DNA from: Tetraselmis striata | Taxonomy: Eukaryota; Chlorophyta; Chlorodendrophyceae; Chlorodendrales; Chlorodendraceae | Direction of reading: 5' to 3' | DNA length: 64,000 nucleotides | Assembly (NCBI GenBank): GCA_006384855.1 | Contig: VCJN01000285.1 | Span: 593,302-657,301 of the forward strand | Part shown: positions 1 through 11,200 of the stretch, piece after piece | Position numbering within the stretch: the first letter of the stretch is position 1 | Layout of the letters: each line of letters starts with the position of its first letter | Notes under the pieces: generated by a model | Told to the model about the DNA's origin: nothing | Databases searched by the model: none | What the model saw: the letters and a program-made list of their open reading frames with translations, nothing else | Made by a program: the position numbers and the translations under genes

Positions 1-274
1 CGTACTCAGGCGCCGGCGCCGGGGCCTCGGCGGACGGGGCGGCGGCGGCCGCGCCGGGCCCGCCCGAGGATACCAGCAAATCCGCCAGGGTGCGGTTAGG
101 CACCAGCTGCCATGCCGCCAGCGGGGCGCGGGTCAGCGGCGACACCCCACTGGTCCCCAGCCACTCCAGGATGGCGGCCCTCTCGAAGGTGTTGCCCTCC
201 GGATCAACCACCGGGTCTACAAACCGCTCACCCGTGATAGGGCACACCAGCGCGTCCGCCGGAATACCTGCCAT
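1..274 (-). CDS. U-box E3 ubiquitin ligase, N-terminal part (runs off window)
   Basis: Read on the minus strand from the ATG at 274, the frame is open to base 1 (91 codons). It begins MAGIPADALVCPITGERFVD and continues with FERAAILEWL and PNRTLADLL. This is the U-box fold: a RING-like domain without zinc that recruits ubiquitin-loaded E2 enzymes. The CPITGERFVDPVV start, the E-R-x-x-I-x-x-W-L helix and the NRTLADLL end are the usual U-box landmarks, covering about residues 9-67. After it comes an Ala/Pro-rich linker. The substrate-binding part lies outside the window, so the target is unknown. The start is chosen because it is the first ATG and places the U-box at the very N-terminus. Family confidence is high; function beyond E3 ligase is not knowable here. 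Confidence 0.85.
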   Translation of the reverse strand, partial: MAGIPADALVCPITGERFVDPVVDPEGNTFERAAILEWLGTSGVSPLTRAPLAAWQLVPNRTLADLLVSSGGPGAAAAAPSAEAPAPAPEY

Positions 275-1334
275 GGTTTCAGACCTATGCGCTCGATTGC
301 TTGCGTGCCTGGGCCCAGGTTTGGGTGTGGACCCTCCTACCCCGCACCAACCCTTGCGTGCGCGGTTGTGATGTGGTGTGTGTTGCTTAACGCTGAAGTC
401 GAAGTGTGCACAGGTACCAGTAGTATCAGCAGGCCTGTATCAGGCCTGTATCCCGTAATATACAGCAGAGCGCTCGCGCCGGGTTTCCGGGCCGGCAGGA
501 TTACCGCGGCGTGAACGGTTACAGGCCAAGATACCCGTACGGTAGTCACGTTGGTCACAAGGAACGACTACGGGCTACTCGCGGGAGCACATCGAGGCAA
601 TGACGAGACCGCCTTACAGGTAGCTTAAATAGGTTGTGCAGTAGTAGCGACCGATCGACTCGGCAAAATAAAAGAAAGTGTGAAGACTATTTTATTTCGG
701 AATGTATTCTTTATGTACACTCGAATAAAGGGATTATCTCGGATGGAATGAAAGAGGCAAGCACTTTTCTACATAAATACAAATTTCTTGGCACCGGATC
801 GGCACCTATACGGTAGCGACTTCTACCAGTAACAGGTACAGGCGGGTACTGCGCGGATTACGTTTTTTTTTTCCCCTTTTACGTTACTGCGGGTACTATC
901 TCCGTGCCTGTATGTCACATCGTCGCGAATCCTTAGTCATAACCTGTCCCAGGAGTAAAGTACCAGTACTCCTGGTCACATACCTGTTCGGCCGATTTCC
1001 CGGGGAGAACTTTGCTTTACTTTACTTTACTTTGCAGCTAGCTCATATACAGCGACTAACTACAGTACTTTACTTTTACCTGTATCTGCTGTACTTTACT
1101 TTTACCTGTACCTGTATCCTGCTCCTACAGTGGCGGGCACGCTGTACACAGCGGCGCTCGGCTAATAAGGATTAGTATCTGGAATAATAATAAGATATTT
1201 AAATCATTTTCCTGTTTCTCTCTGGCGGCATTCTCTCTGCCGGTGTGCAGATGGCCAAGTCTGATGCGTGTGCTCGTGTGCCCACTCTGCGTCTTCTCAT
1301 GTTACTCCTTCCACCCCGCAGTCGCTGTAGAGGA

Positions 1335-1396
1335 CCTTTCTGATTGCCTTTTATTTTGGTGATTTCCGATATCGCCTTCTGCTGCTAGCTCATGTA
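1335..1396 (+). repeat. Dispersed 62-bp repeat, copy 1
   Basis: Identical over 62 bases to the reverse complement of 57061-57122. Its last 49 bases are also identical to 6313-6361. It contains the palindrome CGATATCG and ends GCTAGCTCATGTA. A related end, GCTAGCTCATATA, lies near 1036. Function unknown. Confidence 0.8.
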
Positions 1397-3039
1397 ATTT
1401 TATTATTATTTAAAATCATTTGCCTGTAGTCGCTATTTAATTCATATACCTGGCTTTCTTCCGGACGTCTTCAACGTGGCGCTAGCAGACATCCAATCAA
1501 ATGTTTGGGATTTGCAAAGCATGTACTGTACCGCCGTTACGGCACTTGCCTGGTACCGTGCTACCAGTATTGAACTGGCAAAGTGATGGATAAAGCCTAC
1601 TCGAGAGTCACAAGTCTTCGACAGAATGATCATCCTCACAGAATAATTTCGACGCAATCCTTATAGCGACAATTAATGCGGATTGTTATTTGCCTTTGAA
1701 TTATTAACAGGGCGGATCACGAGCGAGCGAGCACAGTCCGGGAGCTTTACGTCGTACAATCAGTTTTCACGCCGTTGTTCGTGTCGACTTGCAAGATGTA
1801 ACAAACAGTCACGCACGGGCCTGCTATCATATTCCTGTCTTACTAGTCTGGCAACGAATAGCGACTATTAATATTCTTGATGTGATCGTATTGTGATGAT
1901 GTCACACGCCCTCATGACTGCTCCTCAGCTGCTGACAATGCCGTAATGTATGCAGGCTTGTGCAGTACATACATGACTCATCAATATTATTCACACAGCA
2001 TGACAACAACAGAAAGGAAACGATGCAGCAAATAAGGCATCAACATATAATAGCTATGCATATCATCAAATTGCCAGGCCTTGTTATCGAGGTGTGCTGC
2101 AATTTCAGTAAGGCAAAAGGTAGCAGTTCTTTGCAGAAAACCTCAGTCTTACTGTAACCGCAGGTTCAAGTCAGATTTCTACTGGCTGTGTGATACTCCT
2201 AATAATAGCTTGCACTAGAAATTGCAGTAATAAATACCCGCATTAACAAATCTAGAGCAGCATTAGCATAACACTGCAAGCCACTCAAAAGCGGCATGCA
2301 GCCAGTGCAAGGCGGGATGGGTGATTATCGTAGTGCGCTCGTTAAGAGCAATGGGCCACCGTTTTTCATGCATGATGGGGTGGTCCTTGGTCGCCCTCCC
2401 CCCCCTAAATCCAATGATAACATTTGTAACGTACACGGAGCAGTGCACCGTGCTTTGCTAACACAATATGCATGGCTGAAAGATCCGCGCCGTTCGATGA
2501 GGCAGCAAGCACTACGCTCCTGAATAGCCGCCATGCTGGGCACTGAGATGAAATCCCCTGCGAGTAAAGCCTCATGATGTTCTCAAGTGATGCACCGGGT
2601 GCCTCTCGATGAGAGGTCACCCCGATGCGCAGCCAGGCACGCAAATGCGCGGACCGGGCGGTGCAACCCCTTGGCCAGTTCTCCTGCGGCTCCAAAGATC
2701 GTTCCTACGTGTTCCATTGTGTGCAGGCTCCGTGCCATGCCATGCCGCATTCCGCACCGCCAGCCGTGTTGCCCAGCAGGGTGCGTGCCGCATGTCGCCC
2801 AACAGGGTGCGCTCAAACCGGTCGACGGCCGAGGCCTGGGGCACTGCAGTGTACTTGACACTTTACCGCATGGTTTTGAACTCCAGCAACGAGGATGTCA
2901 AGCGCCACTCCGGTATCCTCATCACAGTGAGGGTACAAATACCAGAATCGCAGCAAGGACTATTTTAGTACTTGTACCGATCATGGCAGTGAAGATGCGA
3001 ACAAAGCCGCTGCGAGTGCCTCTTCTGCTCAATATATCA

Positions 3040-3041
<2 letters not shown>

Positions 3042-3083
<42 letters not shown>
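3042..3083. repeat. (CA)n microsatellite
   Basis: About 21 uninterrupted CA units. Confidence 0.95.
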
Positions 3084-3087
<4 letters not shown>

Positions 3088-3308
3088 TGCAGGGTCAATC
3101 AGGTCCCGGGTGTGCGATGGATAATCCACGTGGGCCTGTAGCTCTGCCCATTGCAGGGCACCTGTGGATTGAGCTTATCGGCAAGTTCACTGCTTGGCAG
3201 GCCTGACAATAGGGGAGACACGTCCACATTGTGAATTTGGGAGTGCAATTGGCTCGCCACTATGCATCGACACGGGTGCAGCCCACCAAATGGATAGTAC
3301 AAGTTGAT

Positions 3309-5686
3309 TCATTTCTTCTTGTACTTCTTCCCAAACCCCTTGTTCTTGTGTCCCTTGTGTTTGTAGCCCTTGTGCTTGTATCCCTTGTGCTTGTAGCCCT
3401 TGTGCTTGTAGCCTTTCTGCTTGTAGCCGTGCTTTCCTTGCTTGTGGTGGCCGTAGGCGTACATAGCTGCACCACCTGCAGCGGCCCCGAGCGCTGCCCC
3501 ACCCACTCCGGCGTACATCATATTTGCATTGCTGTGACCTGCGCGTATCGAAAGCACAACATACGCTCTCTCTTACAAGCTCACCAGTACACCAATGACA
3601 TCGGGCCGTTCCCGTGAATTCCAGGGAAACGACGAGGAGTGGCGGTGTTGCCGCCAATGTGGGGCGCTCCTACAACTTGAGGGTAGGTAGGAGGCGCATA
3701 CCCGGCGGCTTCTGCTGGTGCTGCTGGTCGTATGAGCCTCCGACTCCGGGGTAGCCTGCACCACACGCCCACGCCAGCGCTACTCGTCAACCCCCGGAAG
3801 AAACAGATCGTGGGTCCAACAGTGTGGCGGCCGCTGTTGTTTTTGGACGGTGCCGCTGAGTGCCGTGCTAGCGGGCAGGGCTTCACCTGATGGTGGCGGT
3901 GCGTATGCGTGATAGCCCTCCGGCGCAGACGGGCCGCCTGCCGGTGCATTCACACGCAGGAGTGGCATCTCAACGAGCACCCAGGCACTGAAAAGAGGCG
4001 CATCTTTGACTGAAATCCCTCACTCGTGTCTGCCTGTGGCCAGGGCGTATTTGCATCATGCACCCAATTGGGCACTGGTTAGTGGCGCGGGGAGCGGGGC
4101 GGCTACCTGACTGCATGGCAGGGTTGTAGCCTGCAGGGAGCCCCATAGCGGGGGGTGGGTAGGCGCCGCCTTGAGGGGGTGGGTAGGCGCCTTGAGGGGG
4201 CGGGTAGACACTGCCTTGAGGCGGTGGGTAAGCGCCTGACAGAGACAAGAGACCAGAGAACAGGGTGAGTGGAACGGGGTTGTTGCGCGGTGGGTGGACA
4301 TGGATCAAAATATGCAGAGCAGGGGGAGCATTTAGTGCAGGTCTGTGCTGTCCATGCAAGACAAGCTGCGTGCTGATGGGCGGGTCCACGATTATGGCGG
4401 CGAGAAGGTGATGCTTGGGGGCGCCTGTTGGGTACTGACCTGGAGCTCCACCTGGCCACAGGTTTGGCGGTGGGGCACCATAGAGGGCGGGAGCGCCGCC
4501 CTGCCAACACAAGGCAGCAGCAAAGCGTGTCACGATGGATTGCCTTGCCGGCGTGTTTGGGCACTCTCGCAGGACCCGACAAACCGAGGGTAGCGACGTG
4601 GCAGGGCCCACCCACCATTGGCTGGAACGTCAACGACACCCGGACCTGCCCGGCCTGCTTGTGGTTGCCGCGGGATATGGGCAGCCAGCAGCTGTCCGGC
4701 ATGCCTGGGGCGCGCGGAAGATCCCGGCGGGCGCCCCCAATCAAATCATCCTTACCCATGCTATTCTTGTTGAACACCTGCCGCAGCCAACAGGGGAGGG
4801 GGACATCAGACACACCCACAAACACCCACACCATATTTTACATGTTTACATACATAAATGAATATACATACTCCTACATACCTAGCTTAGCTATCTACTC
4901 AATTTCGGGATGCGATGATGACCTTAAACCACCTTCAGCTCCATGTAAGGCTTCTCTCTCTCTCTCTCGTGCGTGTGTGGTTGGGGGAAGGGGGGAGCAA
5001 AGAGGGCTTCCGCGAGAGAGTGGTGTGATATGTGGGCAGAGGATCAAGCTTGGTCAGTCACCTCCAGAGTGAGGTACGTCTCTTGGTTGACCGCGAACTG
5101 GAAGGTCTCGTTCCACACCGCACGCTTGCCGCCATCTGCACGCGCGCGAGCTGACGTCAGGCCGGCTAAAGCCAGCGCCCGCGGGGCTCCCGGTACGCGC
5201 GGATGGTCGGGCTGGGCGCGCACCTTTATGCACCTTTGTTTTTTGCTTCTGTGAGCCGACCGTGACGACGGCATAGGGATCCTGTTTGCCTGCAGCACAG
5301 CCTCGTGCCCCCGTCAGTACCGGTCGGCGGGTTAATTAAAACCCCGATACACGTATTCGTTCACGGCGGGCAGCGCATGCTCGTTTTTTTTCCTGTAGCG
5401 CTACAGCATTCCCAGTTTGCCACCCCATAATATTGGAAGAACATGCGCGTAAAGCCTCTCGCTGCCCGTCAAGGCGCGCACGGCGCACCAAACATCTCGG
5501 TCTCCTTCAGGTCGTGCGCCTCGCCCACTGCGACGGGAAAGAGAAGCAGCAGCAGCAGCATAGACGCGTCAGGGTGCGCGCATTCATGCTGTGGGTGGCA
5601 GCCGTGCGGGCAGCAGGTCGTGGCACTCGTATACATGAAAGGGGGGCGGAGGTCGTACCCTCCACGCTAACGACGCCCTGCGCCAT
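3309..5686 (-). CDS. C2-domain protein with YPPPQ repeats and GYKHKG tail (SRC2-like)
   Basis: Ten exons on the minus strand: 5659-5686, 5489-5527, 5224-5289, 5062-5135, 4616-4777, 4440-4500, 4107-4235, 3887-3937, 3702-3755, 3309-3538. All junctions are GT-AG and keep frame, giving 297 residues. Residues 1-120 form a C2 domain: GEAHDLKETEMFG, KQDPYAVVTVGSQ, GKRAVWNETFQF, MGKDDLIGGA and AGQVRVSLTF are its strands and loops. Asp residues of the usual calcium loops are present. Next comes a Gly/Pro/Tyr stretch with YPPPQ units, a short hydrophobic Gly/Ala helix (GGAALGAAAGGAAMYAYG), then five GYKHKG-like units ending GKKYKKK. Plant SRC2/elicitor-responsive proteins share this order. Known relatives bind membranes through C2, and the basic tail could bind acidic lipids or RNA (inference). 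The start ATG is followed at once by C2 strand 1. Exon 9 could end differently, because a second frame there also reads YAPPTYPQ. Confidence 0.88.
3338..3420 (-). repeat. Coding minisatellite for GYKHKG units
   Basis: Tandem 18-bp units in the last exon of the C2 gene. They code GYKQKG once, GYKHKG four times and then a diverged GHKNKG unit, and look like recent unit duplication. Confidence 0.85.
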
Positions 5687-6161
5687 GGTGCCACAAGGGA
5701 CGATGGCTTCACTTGGGAATCTGTGCTGTATCGTGCGCGTGCGCGCTCCAGGTGGTGCGCCCTCCAAAGTGGGAGCGGAGAGGATCTCTGCTCCTGCAGT
5801 ATCCGCAGTTGCTACGCGCACAGCGGACCGTACCGTGACGGGTTGTTGGAGCGATTAAGCTGCGAATGTCAATGGCGGATGGGCATCCTCGATATGCATG
5901 CGTGCTGAGCAGCAGGCCATCAGGTGAGGGTATTATTCCCCGCCCGCCACAGCCGCGCGCTGTGACCAGGAGGAAGCTGTGACACTGCGCCAAGTGCAAC
6001 AGCAGGCGGGTATCTGATGCCACTGCTGGGTAGCTAGGGCAAAACACAATACCCTAATATACCCTAGCGTACGTCTTGTCGTTAGTGTCGCACGCATCAC
6101 GTACAGGCACCCGTGTACCGGTATCCTGGTTCCCGGTAGTAATCCCGTGTGTCGGCTCGCG

Positions 6162-6169
6162 TTTGGCGC
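6162..6169 (+). promoter_or_regulatory. Possible distal E2F site TTTGGCGC
   Basis: Matches the E2F consensus TTTSSCGC exactly, but lies about 750 bp from ORC1, so chance is possible. Confidence 0.35.
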
Positions 6170-6312
6170 GCTTTACCCGCGAGCGAGCGTAATCGCGCGC
6201 GCGATTGCTTGCGATTTGAATTCAAATATGGCCGCCGCCGTCGCCGTCATTCGCCGCTTATTATCCTGAAGAGCTTCATATTTATTTATTTCGATTGGCT
6301 TCGATTAGCGAA

Positions 6313-6361
6313 CTTTTATTTTGGTGATTTCCGATATCGCCTTCTGCTGCTAGCTCATGTA
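6313..6361 (+). repeat. Dispersed repeat, copy 2 (49 bp)
   Basis: Identical to the last 49 bases of the copy at 1335-1396. Confidence 0.8.
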
Positions 6362-6818
6362 AAAATTAGCGAACATACAAATCCTCACACATTATCAATG
6401 ATGCATGATATCAATCCTCTATATTATGATAGTGTAAGTCTTCGTTCAAATAAGAGCGCAAGATGAATCTGCTACCGTTGGTTGCTGGGCGCCCCACCAG
6501 TCGGCAGGGAAAAGGGCAGGCCTCACCGCTCGTCGTCGGCGCGGCGCCAGACCGCATCGTACCTTCCCGTCCACCGCTACTCCAGCTCCGACCTTCACCC
6601 AGCGCGACGGAGCCCGCGACACCAAAGCACCCATCCCCTGGCGGCGTGCCACGGGTTTCTTGTCGGAGGAAGCCCTCCTTTCTCGTTTTATCACCAATAT
6701 ATCGTGGATCGCTGACTACGATCGCTTCCTAGCAAGAAAGCTAGCTACAGTAGCGGGGGCACTCGGGCGGACGCGGCTGACAGCAGCTGCTCCCAAAGAC
6801 GGACGCTAGCGGCCGATA

Positions 6819-6827
6819 GCGGGAAAA
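6819..6827 (-). promoter_or_regulatory. E2F-binding site upstream of ORC1
   Basis: GCGGGAAAA, the reverse complement of TTTTCCCGC, a perfect E2F consensus. It ends 88 bases before the ORC1 ATG. ORC1 is a classic E2F target in plants and animals, and an E2F gene lies in the same window. Confidence 0.65.
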
Positions 6828-6915
6828 GTGAAAACAGCAGCCCGTCGGCGTAGTTAAGCCAGCCAGCGAGGGAACGCATCCGAGCTGGCACGTCAGGGCG
6901 TGGTCGGCAGGCAGG

Positions 6916-8205
6916 ATGGGGAAGCCTGGTACCATTTCGCGCGCGAGCCGCCGGCTGTCGAAGACCTACCGTGCGCAGAAGGCTGGTGCGAGTGGGCGCG
7001 GCAGCAAGGAGGCGCCAAAGCCAGCGGCCAAGGTGGCGGCAAAGATCGATGCCACTGTCAACAAGGGACGGCGCGAGGAGTCGACGGCGGCGGAGGGACG
7101 ACCGGCGATCAAGAAGCGAGGAAGGCAGCGCAAGGCGGATGTTGAGGCGAACAAGGACGAGGCGGTTTCATGTGCAAAGAAGAGGCGCAAGCGGGCGTCC
7201 ACATCCGGGGCCGATGAGGCGGTGGCGATTGAGACGGCCGTGGAGGTGTCGCCAGTGGCCGCCGCCGGGCAGAGGGGCAGCCAACGCCGGGCCAGCAACG
7301 CGGAGTGTCGCGAGTTGCTGAAGAAGAGGGGCCGTGGGGGGCCTCGCGAGTCGGGGGCGAAGAAAGCAGCAGCTGTTGAGGCGATGACGAAGGAGGCTCG
7401 TGAGATGCCGACGAAATGGACGGAGCGGTCGCGTACATCGGAGGTTGGGGAGGCACCAGCCATCGAGGCCATCCAGAAGTTGCTCAGCAAGAAGGGCCAT
7501 GGGCGGCTGCGCAAGGGGAGGGCTGAGGAGGCTGAGCCATCGACGAAGGAGCCGGCAAAGAAGTGCAGGCAGCCACGGGTAGCTGCCCAAGGCAGGTCCG
7601 AGGCCGAAGCCAACCTCGACGACAAGGCGGTTGCCAAGCCGAAGCGTCTGTCCCTGGACCGTGTGGAGTACGACGGCGAGACGTTCACGGTGGGCGGGGC
7701 AGCGTACGTGGTGATGCAGCCTGACGCCTTTGACTGGGGCGTGGAAGAGGCAGAGCCCTGCGTGCTCTGCGGCGCGGAGCAGGAGGAAGAGGCGAATCCT
7801 GTGGTCGAGTGCGACCGCTGCCTGGCCGGCTTTCACCTCAAGTGCCTCAGACCGCCGCTGACATCGGTGCCGCTGGTGCGACATTATCAACACTGCCACA
7901 CTCACAGCCCGGCGTCCTTTCCCAACTCCCAATCACACTGTCTGGCACCCCCATCCCGTATCAAGAAGAACGTACCGAGCTTAAGACCCCCCCCCCTCCC
8001 ATCCTCTCCACAGGGGAGCTGGATGTGCCCGGGCTGCTGCGCCGGTCATGCGCCACACAGGCGAGAGCCTGTCACCGCGCGCGAGAAGTTTCTCTCCGGC
8101 AACGGGATGCTGGAGATGGTGCGGCGCAGCCTCTCTCGCTCGTCCGCCCAACACCTGCTGCGTGCAGCATCGGGACCGCTGCGTCCCTGCCTTGACCCCC
8201 GGGAG

Positions 8206-8236
<31 letters not shown>

Positions 8237-11200
8237 AACGTGCGGCTATGCAGGCGCGAATTGAGGCCATCTGGCAGGAGGAGGGCAGCGAGCCGAAGGT
8301 GGTGCTGCGCTGGATCATGCGGCCTGAGGACACTTGCGCGGGGCGCCAGGTGCTGCGCCGCTTCCCACCCACGCCCCGCCAGTCCTCAACCCCCAATATC
8401 ACATACAGCGCCGTCGCTGACATCGCCCCAACCGCCGCTCCCCCCTCTCCCCTGCTGGCAGCCCCACCACGGCTCACGCGAGGTGTTCCTGGGCAGCCAG
8501 ACGGACGTGAACGAAGTGGCCTTCCTGTTGCGCCCTGCGCAAGTAGTCAACCCGCGCGAGTTCTCTGCCATGGAGTCCGCTGGCGACGACGTCTTCCTCT
8601 GCGAGTACGAGTACGACACCGCCTTCCGTATGTTCCGCCGCGCCAGCGAGCGCGACGCAAGCGAGCGTGACGCGGACTGGGACTGGGATGCTGCTGATGA
8701 GGACGGGTGCGCAGAGCCTCGGGGCCCATGGCCGCCCTCCCATGTGCTGGTTCCAAAGTGGGGGGCTGAAGGGGCGCTGAGGTGGCGCTGAGGTGAGGCG
8801 GCTGTTTTTGGCGCAGGAGCGACGGGGACGATTCTGCGGATGAGGACTTTGACGAGCGCAAGCAGCGCAGGGCGGAGAGCAAGAGCACGCGGCGCAGCGG
8901 CTCGATCAAGCGCCGCCGCAAGCAGGTTACCCCCCCCCCCCCCCCCCCTTATCAAATAACCACCCCCTACCGTAACCACGCTTTGCGTTTGCTATGTGTT
9001 GTTGACCCACTCGTGAAGAGGGAGCAACTATTTTTTTCTGAGAATCCGCCAGAAAACACATTGAATTCGCACGGAATCCCCAACGGAATCCTGCCAAGAC
9101 CAATCATTGTTTGTCTGACCCGCACAGATAAGTCAATGCTATTGCGAGTGTGTTCCTTTCCCGCCGCATCTGGGCTGTCGTGCTTTGCTTTGAGGCATTG
9201 CTGGAGAGGACAGTCGGGCTCTTCTGGCCGGTGATCAGTGGTGGTTGCATTGTCGCTGGTGAACACGGCAGGGATGGTCGCTAAGCGTGGTCCCCCCTGT
9301 GCACCTCGCAGGGCGGTCTTGGGCAGACGGCCGGCAGCGGGAAGGGGGCCTCGGTACCTGAAGAGGCCGTCAGCGAGGCAGTGGAGGAAGAGGAGGAGGA
9401 AGAGGAGGACGACGAGGACGGGGCGGTGGCGCAGGGCCCGTGCGGCGAGGTTGACTGCGCAATGGTGCCGCTGGCCAAGGCCCGCGCTGCGCTCACGCTA
9501 TCGGCGCGCCCGCGCAGCCTGCCGTGCCGCAGCAAGGAGAAGGGGCGCATCCGCCACTTCCTCGAGACTGCCATCACCGCAGGTGCGCGTGCCCCCCCCC
9601 CCCCCCCCCCTCCCCCACCCGCCCCCCCATCCTTGTGTTTGTCCTCGTGTGTGAAGGGGCATGCCTCATATGGTTTCGGAGCGCGCACGATACGAATGCT
9701 GGCTGTGCATCGCTTATTTCAAAGAGAACGAACGAAAAATACCAGTGACGTCAATGACTTGAAGTCGTATACGGGTGCCGATCCATCCATAAGAACCCTA
9801 ATTATAAGCCTCAAAATGTTCATTAAGTGGTCATTGTTCTGTTGGGCAGTATACTTCTCGCTCGCTGGGAGTAATATATTTATATATATAAATATCGATA
9901 AAAGAATCGGTCCGCGGGTCGTAGTTCGTCGTCGTTGTCTTGCTGTCCACACTGCCAGGCCGATCGACTTGCTCAGGGTCTCGCGACAACCGGCGCGCTG
10001 ACGAGGATCCTGCGGCGTGTATCGCAGGCACGTCCTCGACGGGCAACTGCCTGTATATCTCCGGCGTGCCCGGCACCGGCAAGACCGCGACCTGCCTGGA
10101 GGTGGTGCGCCGGCTGCAGCGCGCGGCGCGCCGGGACGAGCTGCCGGCCTTCCGCTTTGTGGAGATCAATGGCCTATCGCTGGCGAGCCCGTACCACGCG
10201 TACACCAAGCTCTACGAGGCGCTCACCGGCTGCCACGCCCCGCCCCAGCGCGCCGCGGAGCTGCTCGAGGCGATGTTCTCCAAGGGCGGTCCGGCCGCCT
10301 CCAAGGTGCGACCCGCCGATAATAACGATACCATTGCTAATCATACGAACCCGCGAATATTAGTATTTTAAAGGTCGCTACGTATTGTGCGCACACGGTG
10401 TAATGGTATCAATGATGTAGATGCTGGCAAACACGAGTGTTTTTCCTGTTCCATGGTATGCAATTTTAAGTATAATATTCCATGTGGGCATGTGGTAGTA
10501 TACTACAAATGTACTTAAAATTTAGACTTGAACACCCATACTTATAAGAAAATGTAAATGATGGCAACGGTGGAGCCGCTTCTATGGTCGGAGGCGACGA
10601 CATGGACGCAGTGCACAGCGCGGTCGCTGAGCCGGCGTGGATGCCGCCACGTGCAGGGGAAGCGCATGATGACGGTGGTGCTGCTGGACGAGATGGACCT
10701 CATGGTGACGCGCAAGCAGACGGTGCGGCGGCCAGAGTGCCCCCTTTCGGCAGGTCATTCTAATCCATTCTTTTTCAATACCTTCATGACCCGCCACCCA
10801 ACACCGAATGGGTCATTTGTTTTGGAATCTTTCCAAGTGTGAATTTCTCTTTTTCATTTCCCTCAGCCGCTTTTTTTCTTCGCTTTCATCCGAAAGAGGT
10901 TGGAAGAGCAGCTTGTCGCTATTTCAAGATCGCTTTTTACGATACCCAGTTAAGGATTTAAATCTGATCACTACGGAGGTCTGCATATTATCATTTTCAT
11001 CGCTACTAGGATACGGCGGTATTTATCGTACGACAGTACTCGTACAATCAAGTACGATGCGTCTACAGTAGTACTGCTGCGCATTCGTACTGGTATCGGC
11101 ATTAAAGTAAGCGTTATGATGACGATGTAATTGCTTATACTTATAAAAGAACGTATAACACGTTGTGAAACGTTATGGAGGATCATCATTCCGATGGGTG

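Larger units (their letters stand above)
275..3308. other. Intergenic, no supported gene
   Basis: About 3 kb between the U-box start and the 3' end of the C2 gene. It holds TTTAC-rich simple sequence (about 1008-1090), one copy of a dispersed 62-bp repeat (1335-1396) and an AC microsatellite (3042-3083). The overlapping frames at 2400-3140 lack any domain or splice logic I can recognise. The 5' promoter of the U-box gene must lie in the first few hundred bases, but no TATA box is convincing. Confidence 0.6.
5687..6915. promoter_or_regulatory. Divergent promoter region between the C2 gene and ORC1
   Basis: The C2 gene starts leftward at 5686 and ORC1 rightward at 6916, so this 1.2 kb must serve both. 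It contains a second dispersed repeat copy (6313-6361) and two E2F-type sites (6162-6169 and 6819-6827). No other open frame here looks real. Confidence 0.6.

Noticed and set aside
2587-3141. 184-codon plus-strand frame as a gene
   Set aside because: It runs into the CA microsatellite, overlaps four other frames of equal quality and shows no domain.
6966-7932. Two long minus-strand frames opposite ORC1 exon 1
   Set aside because: Shadows of GC-rich coding sequence; ORC1 on the plus strand is clear.
8207-8234. Proline run inside ORC1
   Set aside because: The run lies in intron 2. Splicing GTGCGG at 8119 to the AG at 8253 restores the BAH sequence without it.
9800-10010. AT-rich island before ORC1 exon 7 as an origin or promoter
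   Set aside because: It lies inside intron 6 and has no motif beyond low GC.
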